Part shown: positions 9,801 to 17,486 of the stretch, piece by piece
Layout of the letters: each line of letters opens with the position of its first letter
How positions within the stretch are numbered: the stretch's first letter is position 1
From: Akkermansia muciniphila
Lineage (GTDB): Bacteria > Verrucomicrobiota > Verrucomicrobiia > Verrucomicrobiales > V1-33
Assembly (NCBI GenBank): GCA_943333275.1
Contig: CALQSQ010000058.1
Coordinates: 1 to 35,424, forward strand
Length of the DNA: 35,424 nucleotides
Direction of reading: 5' to 3'
Notes under the pieces: model-generated
Database searches by the model: none
The model's input: the letters and a program-made list of their open reading frames with translations, nothing else
What the model was told of the DNA's origin: nothing
Position numbers and translations under genes: made by a program

Positions 9801-10915
9801 TTTCCGCCCTCATGGAAATGCGCAAGCAGGACCGCATCGCCGTCCTCACCGATGCCATCAACAAGCTCGACACCCGCGGAGCCACCGCCCAGGCCGCCGT
9901 CGCAGAGGTCGGTCGTTTGCTGCTGAATATCGGCCCCGGACTCAAACCCCAGCGGGCGCTCCTCTATTCCATGAGCCGCAATGCCATCAATCAAACCTTC
10001 ACGCGCGAAATTTCCCACGCCGCAGTAGCCATCGCCGATGGAAAACCGGACGAAATCTGGACCTCGACCGATGACGACGTGGCCACGCGCACGATGCTAC
10101 TCAATGCGGTTCGGCTGATCCCTGATCCAACCCTTCGTGCGGCATTTCACCCAAAGATCACCACCCTACTCGAAAACCCCAGAATCCATCCCAACATCCG
10201 CACCGCCGCCCTTCAAGCCCTGCCTTCCCTGGGCGTGGAGCACGCGCTTTCCAACATTGGCATTCTGGCAACCCATTTAAAACAGGAACCGTATTTCGAC
10301 ACGTCCGTCAGTGCGCTGCTACAATTACCCAGGGAAGAAATGGAGGGCAGTTCGCAGCAGGAAATCATTTCCCTGCTATTGGACCATTGTTCCAGAATGC
10401 CAGCCGATCAGCGGACTTCCGATGCCTTTCTGGATGCCCAGAAATTAGGTTTGGCATTGTGCGCGCAACTCCCCTCACCCGATGGCAATGCCCAGGGCAA
10501 AAAATTTCGAGAACTCAGCGTGGCCACATTTCTGATCAAAACGGTTCAGGAGCAGATGCGCTACGATACGACGGAGATGACTGTGGAGGCGGGCAAGCCC
10601 TTCGAAATCATCTTTAAAAACAATGACATCATGCCCCACAACATCGTGTTTGTGCATCCGGGCACCAGAACTGAAATCGGCAACGCCGCCCAGGCCATGC
10701 CCATGGTTCCCGACAAAGACGGCTACCTCTACATCCCGGAACACAAGGGGATCTGGGCCAGGGGAAAGATGCTGGAACCCGGGCAAACGGAGAGACTTCA
10801 TCTCACCGCCCCCGATAAACCCGGCACGGATTATGAATACATGTGCACCTTTCCCGGCCACTGGCAGATCATGTTCGGCAAACTCAAGGTGGTGACAAAG
10901 TTGGACGAACCTTGA
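6851..10915 (+). CDS. SGNH-like / PVC-type dehydrogenase propeller / HEAT / azurin-like copper-domain fusion
   Basis: The ATG at 6851 gives 1354 residues with a signal peptide (MTRIRFVAVLLVAFSCEVKA). An upstream in-frame TTG at 6824 overlaps the previous stop. Domains in order: an SGNH/GDSL-like region (about 25-250) with GNS (serine 39), GFNE and NGVH in the block I, III and V positions; a linker; a beta-propeller of the Pirellula/Verrucomicrobium membrane-bound dehydrogenase type (about 400-750; compare TIGR02604); alpha-helical HEAT-like repeats (about 770-1190); and a C-terminal cupredoxin (about 1230-1354). The cupredoxin has MPHN and the azurin-type CTFPGHWQIM, supplying His, Cys, His and Met copper ligands. 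Most relatives end in a CxxCH cytochrome domain, and I find no CxxCH here. Likely a periplasmic or surface enzyme that passes electrons to copper. Substrate unknown. Base composition dips over 7441-7680. Confidence 0.87.
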   Translation: MTRIRFVAVLLVAFSCEVKAGIFKFEIHPNDHICFIGNSLAARMSLPGCNHFEALLHLRFPKHNLVVRNLAWPADEVALRPRAGGFGTPDEQLSFCKADVVMAFFGFNESFKGPEGLEEFKTDLDAWIVHTQQQNYSGRGSPRIVLVSPIAAEYIDDPNLPDFKKLNENLDHYTKAMEEVSTRHGVSFGNLFQESLRLHKTLFEISGLDTSSHLTINGVHIVSPQRIRSHHGGDIGLADLIDRALYGLEKGDGVRILGVDLDEKLLNPLLTAIADKNFHWYHRHRIVDSYYVYGGRADLKFADGDQTNRDVMQREREILDVKVANRDQRIWDIASGKLSSLSSSPSLPTVDDSNIPPFLEVKTFFGGGKKTDAGQNTGMTSKTAEPDFIKFLNTEESKKHFKLAPGYAIDCFASEETFPDLGNAVSMAFDTRGRLWVSTFQSYPQWQPGGVMNDKILILEDTDHDGKADRQITFADGLHLPISFQFYNGGILVSHQREFLFLKDTNGEDKADLREQVLDGFDSADSHHVINSFTYGPGGDLYFQEGTFQHSQVETPWGPVRCVDAGTYRYEPRSQKLEVAVSYKYANPHGIAFDSWGQLFISDASGGANYYGTAFSGYLPYPEKHNTMQQWFPKRVRPTSGCEFVSSSHFPDEAQGRFLLINCIGVQGILQHEVREVGSGFEGKEIEPLVLSDDPLFRPVAMTFAPDGSLYVIDWAEALIGHMQYSLRDPLRDKTHGRIWRITYPERPLVSDPKIAGESIKTLIGLLTTHEDRTRERIKQELSTRPWFEIGDLLRRMPSSDGPREALEKLWLHQWHNQPNESLLKQVLLSPEPKARAAAVKVLCAWREFIPGALDLLLKAATDEHPRVRLEAVRAASWFASDTSSLRRKTKSSTSSSQPSSVKPADVALAVLDYPMDYYLDYTLSETMRVLDVDVKSLKNPKAIAYVVDRLSNEELAAAPEVEPILQARVERQGFDPLKREAAISALMEMRKQDRIAVLTDAINKLDTRGATAQAAVAEVGRLLLNIGPGLKPQRALLYSMSRNAINQTFTREISHAAVAIADGKPDEIWTSTDDDVATRTMLLNAVRLIPDPTLRAAFHPKITTLLENPRIHPNIRTAALQALPSLGVEHALSNIGILATHLKQEPYFDTSVSALLQLPREEMEGSSQQEIISLLLDHCSRMPADQRTSDAFLDAQKLGLALCAQLPSPDGNAQGKKFRELSVATFLIKTVQEQMRYDTTEMTVEAGKPFEIIFKNNDIMPHNIVFVHPGTRTEIGNAAQAMPMVPDKDGYLYIPEHKGIWARGKMLEPGQTERLHLTAPDKPGTDYEYMCTFPGHWQIMFGKLKVVTKLDEP

Positions 10916-10925
10916 TCAGTCCCAT

Positions 10926-11948
10926 TCACATGATGGAATTCTGAAAGGAATTCAACTTCACACTCGCATCATCCGCCACATTGACCCAGACATGCACATG
11001 GGGCCGTCCTCGGAAATACCAGACGAAGGATGGCCCCTCGATTCTCCAATTGTCGTAGATCCCGTCATCACCCAGATCGCCCTCCTTGTAGAAGGCCAGA
11101 TTGCAATGATCCAGCCCACCCTGTGAATTGAGACATTTCATTGCCTCCTCCTGATCCGATTTCCTGAATGGCTCAAGCATGTGATTGAGAATTCTCTGAA
11201 GTTCGCCCTTCTGATCGGCGCTGAACGCGGAAATAGGGCATCCGGGGAACATCCCATCCCTGCCCTTGAAACCCACCAACTCCTCGGTCGGCATCCCCTG
11301 TGTCACGAGCGCCAGCTTCTGGTGTTTGGTATCCAAAACCTGATAGAGCTTGTTGGCTTCAATCGCCTGCGACCAAAAAACATTGTGCGGGTGATCCGGT
11401 TTCTCATGCAGGGCATCGCCTTCATGGGCATAGAGAATCGGCCCTCCAAAAGCCACATGCTCGGAACTGTAGCCGTCACATCGCAGGGTCATGTGCCGGC
11501 TGCTCAGAACAAATTCAAATTTCCCGCTGCCTGGTTCGCCAAATATGGCAATCCCCTGATTATTGCCGAAGCCGCCAATGTCATCTTCGAGCTGTTTGTC
11601 GAATTTCCCATGCCACTCGGGATTGGTGATGCCTTCAAAAATGCTTCGAATCATCGCCTGCTGATCGGCGGTATAGAAGTCTCCCCGAATCGAAGGCTTG
11701 GTAATGCGCCAGTTGTTCTCCACACGAGTACGTAGCAGGCCCCTCACTGGATCCACATAATCCCAGGCGAAACAGACCTCCTTCCGCTGCGAAGGCTTCA
11801 GGGATTCAAAAAGCAGCTTCACTAGGGACTCAGGCCCATTCGTTTTGGCTGGTATTGCATTTGCAAAAAGCGAGCGGGGGACAGCAGCCAGCGTGGCGAT
11901 CGATGCAGTGGAACGCAGGAACGAGCGGCGGGAATATTGGGTGTTCAT
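10926..11948 (-). CDS. DUF3500 family protein, Tat-exported
   Basis: This 340-residue protein starts with a twin-arginine signal (SRRSFLRSTASIATLAAV, residues 6-23). The body matches DUF3500, with the hallmark GEPGSGKFEFVLSSRHMTLRCDG block near residues 138-160 followed by VAFGGPILYAHEG. The C-terminus has an FVWYFRGRPHVHVWVNV segment with two closely spaced histidines. The GSGK string resembles a P-loop by chance but is part of the family motif, and nothing else suggests ATP binding. The family has no established activity. The gene converges on the fusion gene with a 10-base gap and is divergent from the CapA-like gene across 98 bases. The direct repeat GCATAC-GCATAC lies in that gap. Export by Tat fits the redox-flavoured neighbourhood, but no role can be assigned. 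Confidence 0.85.
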   Translation of the reverse strand: MNTQYSRRSFLRSTASIATLAAVPRSLFANAIPAKTNGPESLVKLLFESLKPSQRKEVCFAWDYVDPVRGLLRTRVENNWRITKPSIRGDFYTADQQAMIRSIFEGITNPEWHGKFDKQLEDDIGGFGNNQGIAIFGEPGSGKFEFVLSSRHMTLRCDGYSSEHVAFGGPILYAHEGDALHEKPDHPHNVFWSQAIEANKLYQVLDTKHQKLALVTQGMPTEELVGFKGRDGMFPGCPISAFSADQKGELQRILNHMLEPFRKSDQEEAMKCLNSQGGLDHCNLAFYKEGDLGDDGIYDNWRIEGPSFVWYFRGRPHVHVWVNVADDASVKLNSFQNSIM

Positions 11949-12046
11949 TCCGATGATCCTACTATTTCGCAGTAAGTTCGGTAAGCTTCATGCATACGCA
12001 TACGCCTTGGGCGGATTAGGATTGCCAAACACCGCTGGGAGGATGC

Positions 12047-13060
12047 ATGCTGCAGACCATGATGAAAAATTCGCGATCCGCCCTGATTTACTGCCTAACC
12101 CTTGCCCTGCTAGCTCCTGCTGGAATCTCAGCGGATATTGTGGAGAATCAAGATTCCTCGGTCCAACTCGTCTTTGCCGGAGACATCATGCTGGATCTGT
12201 TGCCGGGCGAAGATGTCGCTCTTGGGAAGGATCCCTTTGCCGGATTTGCTGACATTTTTTCAAAAGCGGACCTCAGCATCGGCAATTTGGAATGCGTGGT
12301 GGCCACAACGGGTGAGGCGATTGAAAAACCTTACACATTCCGTGCCAAACCTGCCGTCCTCGACGTCGTCAAAAAGCATTTCGGAGCCGTCTCCCTGGCA
12401 AACAATCATACAGGCGATTTCGGCCACGCGGCCTTTCTTGAGCAACTGGGTCTGCTGCAATCACGGAAGATCCCCTACTTTGGAGGCGGCCGGAATGTCG
12501 CGGAGGCGCGCACTCCATATATTTTTGAAAATCACGGTCTGCGCATCGCCCTGCTGGGTTACAACGATTTCAAGCCGCGCCAGTTTGAAGCGGGGCCCAA
12601 TTGGCCGGGAGTGGCATGGTGCGTTGATGAGCAGATCGTCGCAGACCTCAAAGCCGCCCGCACACTCCATCATGCCGATCTCGTCATTCCCTTCATGCAC
12701 TGGGGATGGGAGTATGAAGGCTCCAACGAACGGCAGCAAAAACTCGCCCGCCTCATGATCGACAACGGTGCGGATGTGGTGGTGGGCTCGCACCCGCATG
12801 TCACGCAGGGTGCGGAATATTACAACGGCAAACTCATCGTTTACAGTCTGGGAAATTTTGTCTTCGATGGATTTACGACTCCTGAAAGTAACACCGGATG
12901 GGTCCTGCAATTAAAGCTGGGAAAATCCGGATTGCAGGAATGGGCCACCGCCGTGGCGAAAATCGATGAACGGGGCACGCCCCATCTGGATGCAAATGTG
13001 GAAAGTCCATCGGGGCAGGTTCCCTTTGGCGCCATTCAAATGAAAAAATTCCAACCCTGA
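12047..13060 (+). CDS. CapA-like protein (poly-gamma-glutamate synthesis / metallophosphoesterase fold)
   Basis: This 337-residue exported protein carries a signal peptide (about residues 1-29, ending AGISAD). The PGA_cap domain shows its usual motif series: FAGDIMLD (43-50), GNLECVV (79-85), LANNHTGDFG (118-127), an HWGWEYE block near 224 and GSHPHVTQG near 249. These provide the Asp, Asn and His residues of a calcineurin-like metal site. CapA/PgsA proteins act in capsule polymer synthesis or surface polymer handling, but the many stand-alone members have no proven substrate, and no capB or capC lies nearby. The ATG at 12047 follows a GGGAGG Shine-Dalgarno at 12037-12042; another ATG at 12059 is in frame. 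The stop abuts the start of the LOG gene, so the two are probably translated together. Confidence 0.88.
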   Translation: MLQTMMKNSRSALIYCLTLALLAPAGISADIVENQDSSVQLVFAGDIMLDLLPGEDVALGKDPFAGFADIFSKADLSIGNLECVVATTGEAIEKPYTFRAKPAVLDVVKKHFGAVSLANNHTGDFGHAAFLEQLGLLQSRKIPYFGGGRNVAEARTPYIFENHGLRIALLGYNDFKPRQFEAGPNWPGVAWCVDEQIVADLKAARTLHHADLVIPFMHWGWEYEGSNERQQKLARLMIDNGADVVVGSHPHVTQGAEYYNGKLIVYSLGNFVFDGFTTPESNTGWVLQLKLGKSGLQEWATAVAKIDERGTPHLDANVESPSGQVPFGAIQMKKFQP

Positions 13061-13888
13061 ATGGCCCCAATGACAGCGCCAGTTCTGGAGACCAATGAAC
13101 CATCCACAACTCCACCACTTCCAAGCGAAGTAAAGGAGGAGGAAATCTTCTGCGGGCAGCTGGAGGACCGCGCTCTGCTCGGCGGCCCCAATGCGAGGCT
13201 GCGGGATCTGAGATTGTTGTTCAGTGTGATGGTGGACTTCATCCGGGGTTTTCGCACGCTGCATTTTGTGGGCCCATGCGTCACAGTTTTTGGTTCGGCC
13301 CGTTTCACGGAGGATCATCCCTATTACCGCTTTGCCCGCGAGATGGGTGCGGCCATTTCCCGGATGGGATTCACTGTAATGACCGGAGGCGGACCAGGCA
13401 TCATGGAGGCGGCGAATCGCGGGGCACGCGATGCGGGAGGTCCGAGTGTTGGCTGCAACATCAAGCTCCCCTTCGAACAGCAGCCCAGCCCCTACCTCGA
13501 CCGTTGCGTGACGATCAATCACTTCTTTGTCCGCAAGACCCTGCTCATGAAATACAGCTATGGTTTTGTGATCATGCCAGGGGGATTTGGAACCATGGAC
13601 GAATTGTTTGAAGCCCTCACGCTCATCCAAACGCAGAAGGTGCGGAATTTTCCCATCGTTATTATGGGCAAGGCCTACTGGACGGATCTGTGTGATTTCA
13701 TCCACGACATGGTCAGGGAAGGCACGATTGCCGAGCGCGATCTGGATCTCATCAAATTCACCGATTCCATTGAGGAGGCCATCGCCCACCTCCAGGAACA
13801 TGCCGTCCAGCAGTTCGGACTCCGTCGCAAACGCGTCCCCAAAAGCAATGTTCTTCTCGGCGAGCGATCATTCAAAACAAACGATTAA
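13061..13888 (+). CDS. LOG family protein (TIGR00730), probable nucleoside 5'-monophosphate phosphoribohydrolase
   Basis: This 275-residue cytosolic enzyme belongs to the LOG family, once called lysine-decarboxylase-like. Members release free bases from nucleoside monophosphates, including cytokinin ribotides. Both diagnostic motifs are intact: GGGPGIMEAANRG at residues 109-121 and PGGFGTMDE at 173-181, which carry the phosphate-binding glycines and the catalytic Arg/Glu environment. A 60-residue leader rich in Pro, Thr and Glu precedes the Rossmann-like fold that begins at CVTVFGSARF, so this is a long-form LOG. The start ATG follows the CapA-like stop with no gap (TGA then ATG), implying translational coupling. 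The pairing has no obvious biochemical logic. The gene ends 18 bases from the convergent thiolase gene. Confidence 0.9.
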   Translation: MAPMTAPVLETNEPSTTPPLPSEVKEEEIFCGQLEDRALLGGPNARLRDLRLLFSVMVDFIRGFRTLHFVGPCVTVFGSARFTEDHPYYRFAREMGAAISRMGFTVMTGGGPGIMEAANRGARDAGGPSVGCNIKLPFEQQPSPYLDRCVTINHFFVRKTLLMKYSYGFVIMPGGFGTMDELFEALTLIQTQKVRNFPIVIMGKAYWTDLCDFIHDMVREGTIAERDLDLIKFTDSIEEAIAHLQEHAVQQFGLRRKRVPKSNVLLGERSFKTND

Positions 13889-13906
13889 AGGCCGCGCTGC
13901 CCTGGT

Positions 13907-15067
13907 CTAGCGTTCCAAAGCCATGGCGATCCCCATGCCTCCGCCAATGCAAAGGGAGGCAACTCCCCGCTTGAAATCCCGATCCTCCATGAGGTGGAGC
14001 AGAGTCACGAGAATCCGCGCCCCACTGGCACCAATTGGATGGCCAAGGGCGATTGCCCCACCCCGTTGATTCACCTGATTGGTCCGCAGCTGCAATTCGG
14101 AAATACAAGCCAGGGCCTGCACGGCGAAAGCTTCGTTGATTTCCACCGCGTCGACCTCCGCAAGGATCCAACCCGTTTCCTTCATTAACTTTCGAATCGC
14201 ATGCACGGGACCAAGTCCCATCAGCGCAGGATCGCATCCGACCACTGCACATCCCACAATTCGAGCGCGCGATCGAAGGTCGTGGCGCTGCAGGGTGGAA
14301 TCCCCAGCCAGCAGCACCATGGCAGCCCCGTCATTGATTCCTGAAGCATTGCCCGCGGTAATGGTTCCGGCGTCACGAAAGACCGGCTTCAATTGCGCCA
14401 GTCTCCCGACAGTGGCATCGCCTCGTGGATGTTCATCCCCACTGATCGTTCCATCCCTGGAAGTTATCGACACTATTTCCTGTTGAAAATGTTCGCGATT
14501 TTCCATTGCCAATTGATGGCTGAGAGCGGCAAATGCATCCTGAGACTCCCTGGAAATTTGAAACAGATCAGCAAGCCGTTCGGCAGTTTCTCCCATTCCC
14601 ATTTTCAAAATGGGGTCTGTCAACCCATCAACAAAAATTGCATCCTGAAACGCTCCGTCGCCAAGCTTCCTTCCCCAGCGCAATTCGGTCATGTAGTGCG
14701 GCACCCTGCTCATCACCTCGACACCACCGGCGAGGATCAAGCCAGACTCCCCACTGGCAATGGAATCAGCCCCCAGCGCCACCGCTTTCATGCCGGAACC
14801 GCAAACCATGTTTGTCATGAAGGCGGGAACCGATTGAGGAACACCCATTTTCAAACCTGTCTGCCTGGCAACATTCATGCCTGAAGCTGCAGAAAGCACC
14901 TGCCCAAGGATGATTTGATCAATATGGGGGCGAATCGGTTCCACAGCCACTGCACCCGCCACAATGGCAGCGAGTTCGGCGGGCGGCATCGATTTTAGTC
15001 CACCGCCAAAACGACCAATGGGCGATCGTCTGGCATCGATGATGTGAATGGGTGTTGAGTAGCGCAT
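13907..15067 (-). CDS. Thiolase family protein (acetyl-CoA C-acetyltransferase)
   Basis: This 386-residue thiolase condenses or cleaves acyl-CoA units, most likely acetyl-CoA with acetoacetyl-CoA. I chose the ATG at 15067 (MRYSTPIHIIDARRSPIGRFGG), which matches the usual thiolase N-terminus; the frame stays open 31 codons further upstream but into the preceding gene. The acyl-carrying cysteine is C89 in NMVCGSG. The GHPIGASG motif gives the histidine near residue 343, and SLCIGGGMG the second cysteine near 373. All catalytic residues are intact. It is the last gene of an operon read SDR, CoA-transferase, thiolase, four bases after the CoA-transferase stop. That context fits acetoacetyl-CoA metabolism or the PhaA role in polyhydroxybutyrate synthesis, but no PHA synthase is in the window. 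Confidence 0.93.
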   Translation of the reverse strand: MRYSTPIHIIDARRSPIGRFGGGLKSMPPAELAAIVAGAVAVEPIRPHIDQIILGQVLSAASGMNVARQTGLKMGVPQSVPAFMTNMVCGSGMKAVALGADSIASGESGLILAGGVEVMSRVPHYMTELRWGRKLGDGAFQDAIFVDGLTDPILKMGMGETAERLADLFQISRESQDAFAALSHQLAMENREHFQQEIVSITSRDGTISGDEHPRGDATVGRLAQLKPVFRDAGTITAGNASGINDGAAMVLLAGDSTLQRHDLRSRARIVGCAVVGCDPALMGLGPVHAIRKLMKETGWILAEVDAVEINEAFAVQALACISELQLRTNQVNQRGGAIALGHPIGASGARILVTLLHLMEDRDFKRGVASLCIGGGMGIAMALER

Positions 15068-15071
15068 AGTT

Positions 15072-16595
15072 TTAAATTCCAGGCATGCGAATGTTGCGAA
15101 TCTCGTCTGCCATGGTGGGACGAAAGGCCATGAGATCGAGGATCTGCGTCTGCAAATCAATGCCCTGCGCGATCTCGATCAATCGCAATCCTTCAGAGGT
15201 CAATTCAAAAACGGCGCGCTCTGTGACATACAATATCTGCTGTCCCCGAGCGAGCGCTGATGGCCCGTGGAAGCAGACATGCTGGATGCGATCCACAAAC
15301 TTCGAATATTTCCCCTCATGGACAATTTTTAGTTCCTCTCGCTGCATGGCAACTTCCAGTCCACCGGCTGTAAACGTGCAGCAAAAGACCACGCGTTGCG
15401 CCGTGTGGCTGATGTTCGTGAATCCACCCACTCCTGCGAACCGGTCTGCAAAACTCGCCACATTCACACTCCCTTCTGCATCGATTTCAACTGCGCCAAG
15501 CACCGCGATATCAATCCCTCCGCCATCATAAAAATCGAACTGGGATGGTTGATCAATGATCGCCTCGGGATAGTGGCTGCATCCGAAATTCAGTCCCGAG
15601 GCAGGCACTCCGCCGATGGGGCCCGCCTCCAGCGTCAGTGTGATTGCGCTCAATCGTCCGGTTTCTGCCGCGACCGCCGCCACCGCCTCCGGCAGACCGA
15701 TCCCCAGATTTACAATCTCCCCATCCCCAATTTCAGCGAGTGCCCGCGATCCAATGATTTTCCTCTCCGAAAAATCGATGGGCTCAATGCCCGCAACTTG
15801 GTCAGCCGAGGTAACGAATGCCTGATTAAAGGTCTCCCCAAATGTCTGGTCATGCATTTCACCCGCCGAATCGACAATAAAATCAACCAGAATGCCCGGA
15901 ACCCGCACCGCCTTGGGATCAATGATGCGATCCACCACCTGTTCGACCTGCGCGATGACGATTCCCCCATGATTCCGAGCCGCCTGGGCAATGCTCAGCA
16001 CCTCGCCAATCAGCCCCTCTTTCTCCATGCTAAGATTTCCCCTGGCATCCGCATGGGTGGCGCGGATCAGTCCGACGTGCACGGGTATGGACCGATATCG
16101 AAGCCATTCCTCGCCGTCGAGGAAAATTAGTTCGACGAGGGATTCCCTGGTACGCGCATTCATTTTTCCGCCACCGTTACGCGGGTCCATGAAAGTATTC
16201 AGGCCGATCTTTGTGAACACTCCCGGCCTCTTCGCCGCGATTTCGCGCAGCAGCACACTAAGCACGCCCTGAGGCAGATTGTAGGCTTCGATCGCATTGT
16301 TAAGCGCCAGTTTCCCCAGTTTTGGGGCCAGGTTCCAATGCCCGCCAATCACCCGTTTCAAAAGCCCCGGATGGGCAAGATGATTCAGCCCCCGAGCCAC
16401 CCGGTCACCCTGGCCCGCACAGTAATAAAGAGTCAGGTCTCGCGGTGAGTCCGTCTCAAGAAACCTCTTCTCCAGCGCGTGCGTCAACATCTCCGGATGC
16501 CCTGCCCCCACAAATCCGCTGACTGCGACCGTGGCACCACTGGGAATGGCGGCGATAGCTTCCCGGGCGGTTGTGATTTTGGCTGGTGCGCGCAT
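15072..16595 (-). CDS. Acyl-CoA:acetate/3-ketoacid CoA-transferase (fused alpha/beta, YdiF/Pct type)
   Basis: This 507-residue family I CoA-transferase has both halves fused in one chain, as in YdiF and propionate CoA-transferase. The N-terminal half opens with AKITTAREAIAAIPSGATVAVSGFVGAGHPE, including the GxGxxGxP-like coenzyme A region near residues 27-34. The second half begins near residue 283. The catalytic glutamate that forms the thioester is E323 in TLEAGPIGG, at the place expected from Pct-type enzymes. It would move CoA between short-chain acids such as acetate, acetoacetate, propionate or 3-hydroxybutyrate; the substrate cannot be read from sequence. It is the middle gene of the SDR, CoA-transferase, thiolase operon, nine bases after the SDR stop. 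Confidence 0.93.
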   Translation of the reverse strand: MRAPAKITTAREAIAAIPSGATVAVSGFVGAGHPEMLTHALEKRFLETDSPRDLTLYYCAGQGDRVARGLNHLAHPGLLKRVIGGHWNLAPKLGKLALNNAIEAYNLPQGVLSVLLREIAAKRPGVFTKIGLNTFMDPRNGGGKMNARTRESLVELIFLDGEEWLRYRSIPVHVGLIRATHADARGNLSMEKEGLIGEVLSIAQAARNHGGIVIAQVEQVVDRIIDPKAVRVPGILVDFIVDSAGEMHDQTFGETFNQAFVTSADQVAGIEPIDFSERKIIGSRALAEIGDGEIVNLGIGLPEAVAAVAAETGRLSAITLTLEAGPIGGVPASGLNFGCSHYPEAIIDQPSQFDFYDGGGIDIAVLGAVEIDAEGSVNVASFADRFAGVGGFTNISHTAQRVVFCCTFTAGGLEVAMQREELKIVHEGKYSKFVDRIQHVCFHGPSALARGQQILYVTERAVFELTSEGLRLIEIAQGIDLQTQILDLMAFRPTMADEIRNIRMPGI

Positions 16596-16604
16596 CGGAA
16601 ATTT

Positions 16605-17363
16605 CTACCCTCGCCAGCCGCCATTGATCTCAATCGTCTGACCGGTGAGGTAGGACGCCAGCGGCGAGCAAAGAAACAGAACCACATTCGCCACTTCGGC
16701 AGGGGTTCCCTGTCGGCCAAGGGGAATGTTCCTGAGCATTTCTGCAAGGGCCTCGGGGGGAATGGTCGCCGACATTGCCGTTTCGATGATCCCCGGTGCA
16801 ACTGCGTTGGCGCGGATGTTCCGGCGTGCACACTCCCGGCTCAACACTCGCATCATCGCCTGAACGCCCGCCTTCGCGGCGGCGTAATTCGCCTGGCCAA
16901 AAAATCCCTGAATGGCCGCGATGCTTCCAAAACTTACGATCGCACCAGCGTCATGCATGATTTCCAATCCTAACTTGGAACAATAAAATACTCCGTTCAG
17001 ATTGACTTTCATCACGGAATCCCATTCTTCCAGGGACATTTTTGAAGTCGTGCGATCCCGGATGATGGCCGCATTGTTGATCAGAAAATCGATTCCAGAG
17101 TGTTGATGCTTGATCTCCTGCATCATAGCTTGAACTTCCTCCGGCTTTGACACGTCCGCGACCATGATCGAGGCGCTGTCCTCCCGCAGGCCGTTCAATT
17201 CGCCAGCCAGCACTCCCGCATCTTCCAATGTCCTGGGAATGCCGGGATGATTGATGATCACCCGCGCGCCTGCCTGGTGAAAAGTTCGTGCGATCTCGGC
17301 TCCGATGCCCTGGGAGGCCCCAGTAATGAGAACAGTCTTGCCGGAAAGATTGATGGAAATCAT
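16605..17363 (-). CDS. SDR-family 3-oxoacyl reductase (FabG/PhaB-like)
   Basis: This 252-residue classical short-chain dehydrogenase has the cofactor motif TGASQGIG at residues 14-21, NNAA at 97-100, and the catalytic serine S147, tyrosine Y160 and lysine K164 (NYAAAKAG). It ends in the INGGW motif usual for FabG-like enzymes. In an operon with a CoA-transferase and thiolase, an acetoacetyl-CoA or 3-hydroxyacyl-CoA reductase role is likely. The residues after beta-strand 2 (INHPGIPR) do not settle NADH versus NADPH use. The ATG at 17363 gives the standard SDR N-terminus and has a promoter just upstream. However, an in-frame TTG at 17489 is preceded by a perfect AGGAGG with 8-base spacing and would add 42 residues, so the start is not fully settled. 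Confidence 0.9.
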   Translation of the reverse strand: MISINLSGKTVLITGASQGIGAEIARTFHQAGARVIINHPGIPRTLEDAGVLAGELNGLREDSASIMVADVSKPEEVQAMMQEIKHQHSGIDFLINNAAIIRDRTTSKMSLEEWDSVMKVNLNGVFYCSKLGLEIMHDAGAIVSFGSIAAIQGFFGQANYAAAKAGVQAMMRVLSRECARRNIRANAVAPGIIETAMSATIPPEALAEMLRNIPLGRQGTPAEVANVVLFLCSPLASYLTGQTIEINGGWRG

Positions 17364-17391
17364 GGGAACTCTGTAAACGCTGTCCCTGCAA

Positions 17392-17419
17392 TTTCTACTG
17401 CTTTCACATCCTGTTTCAA
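17392..17419 (-). promoter_or_regulatory. Candidate sigma70 promoter of the SDR / CoA-transferase / thiolase operon
   Basis: On the minus strand, TTGAAA (17419-17414) and TAGAAA (17397-17392) are separated by 16 bases. They match the consensus at five and four of six positions. Transcription would start near 17385, giving a leader of about 22 bases before the ATG at 17363. If this is the main promoter, the upstream TTG start at 17489 cannot be used on that transcript. Confidence 0.4.
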
Positions 17420-17486
17420 AATGAACCCGCGCCAGTAATGGAAATCGGTTCAGCAAAATACCCTGCGTGGATCCTGAGTTTGGAGC

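Noticed and set aside
11520-11560. GSGK string in the DUF3500 protein as a possible nucleotide-binding P-loop
   Set aside because: It is part of the conserved DUF3500 block, no Walker B or other NTPase motif follows, and the protein is exported by Tat.
11993-12004. GCATAC direct repeat between the DUF3500 and CapA-like genes as an operator
   Set aside because: Only two 6-base copies, no dyad symmetry and no promoter elements nearby; chance is the simpler explanation.
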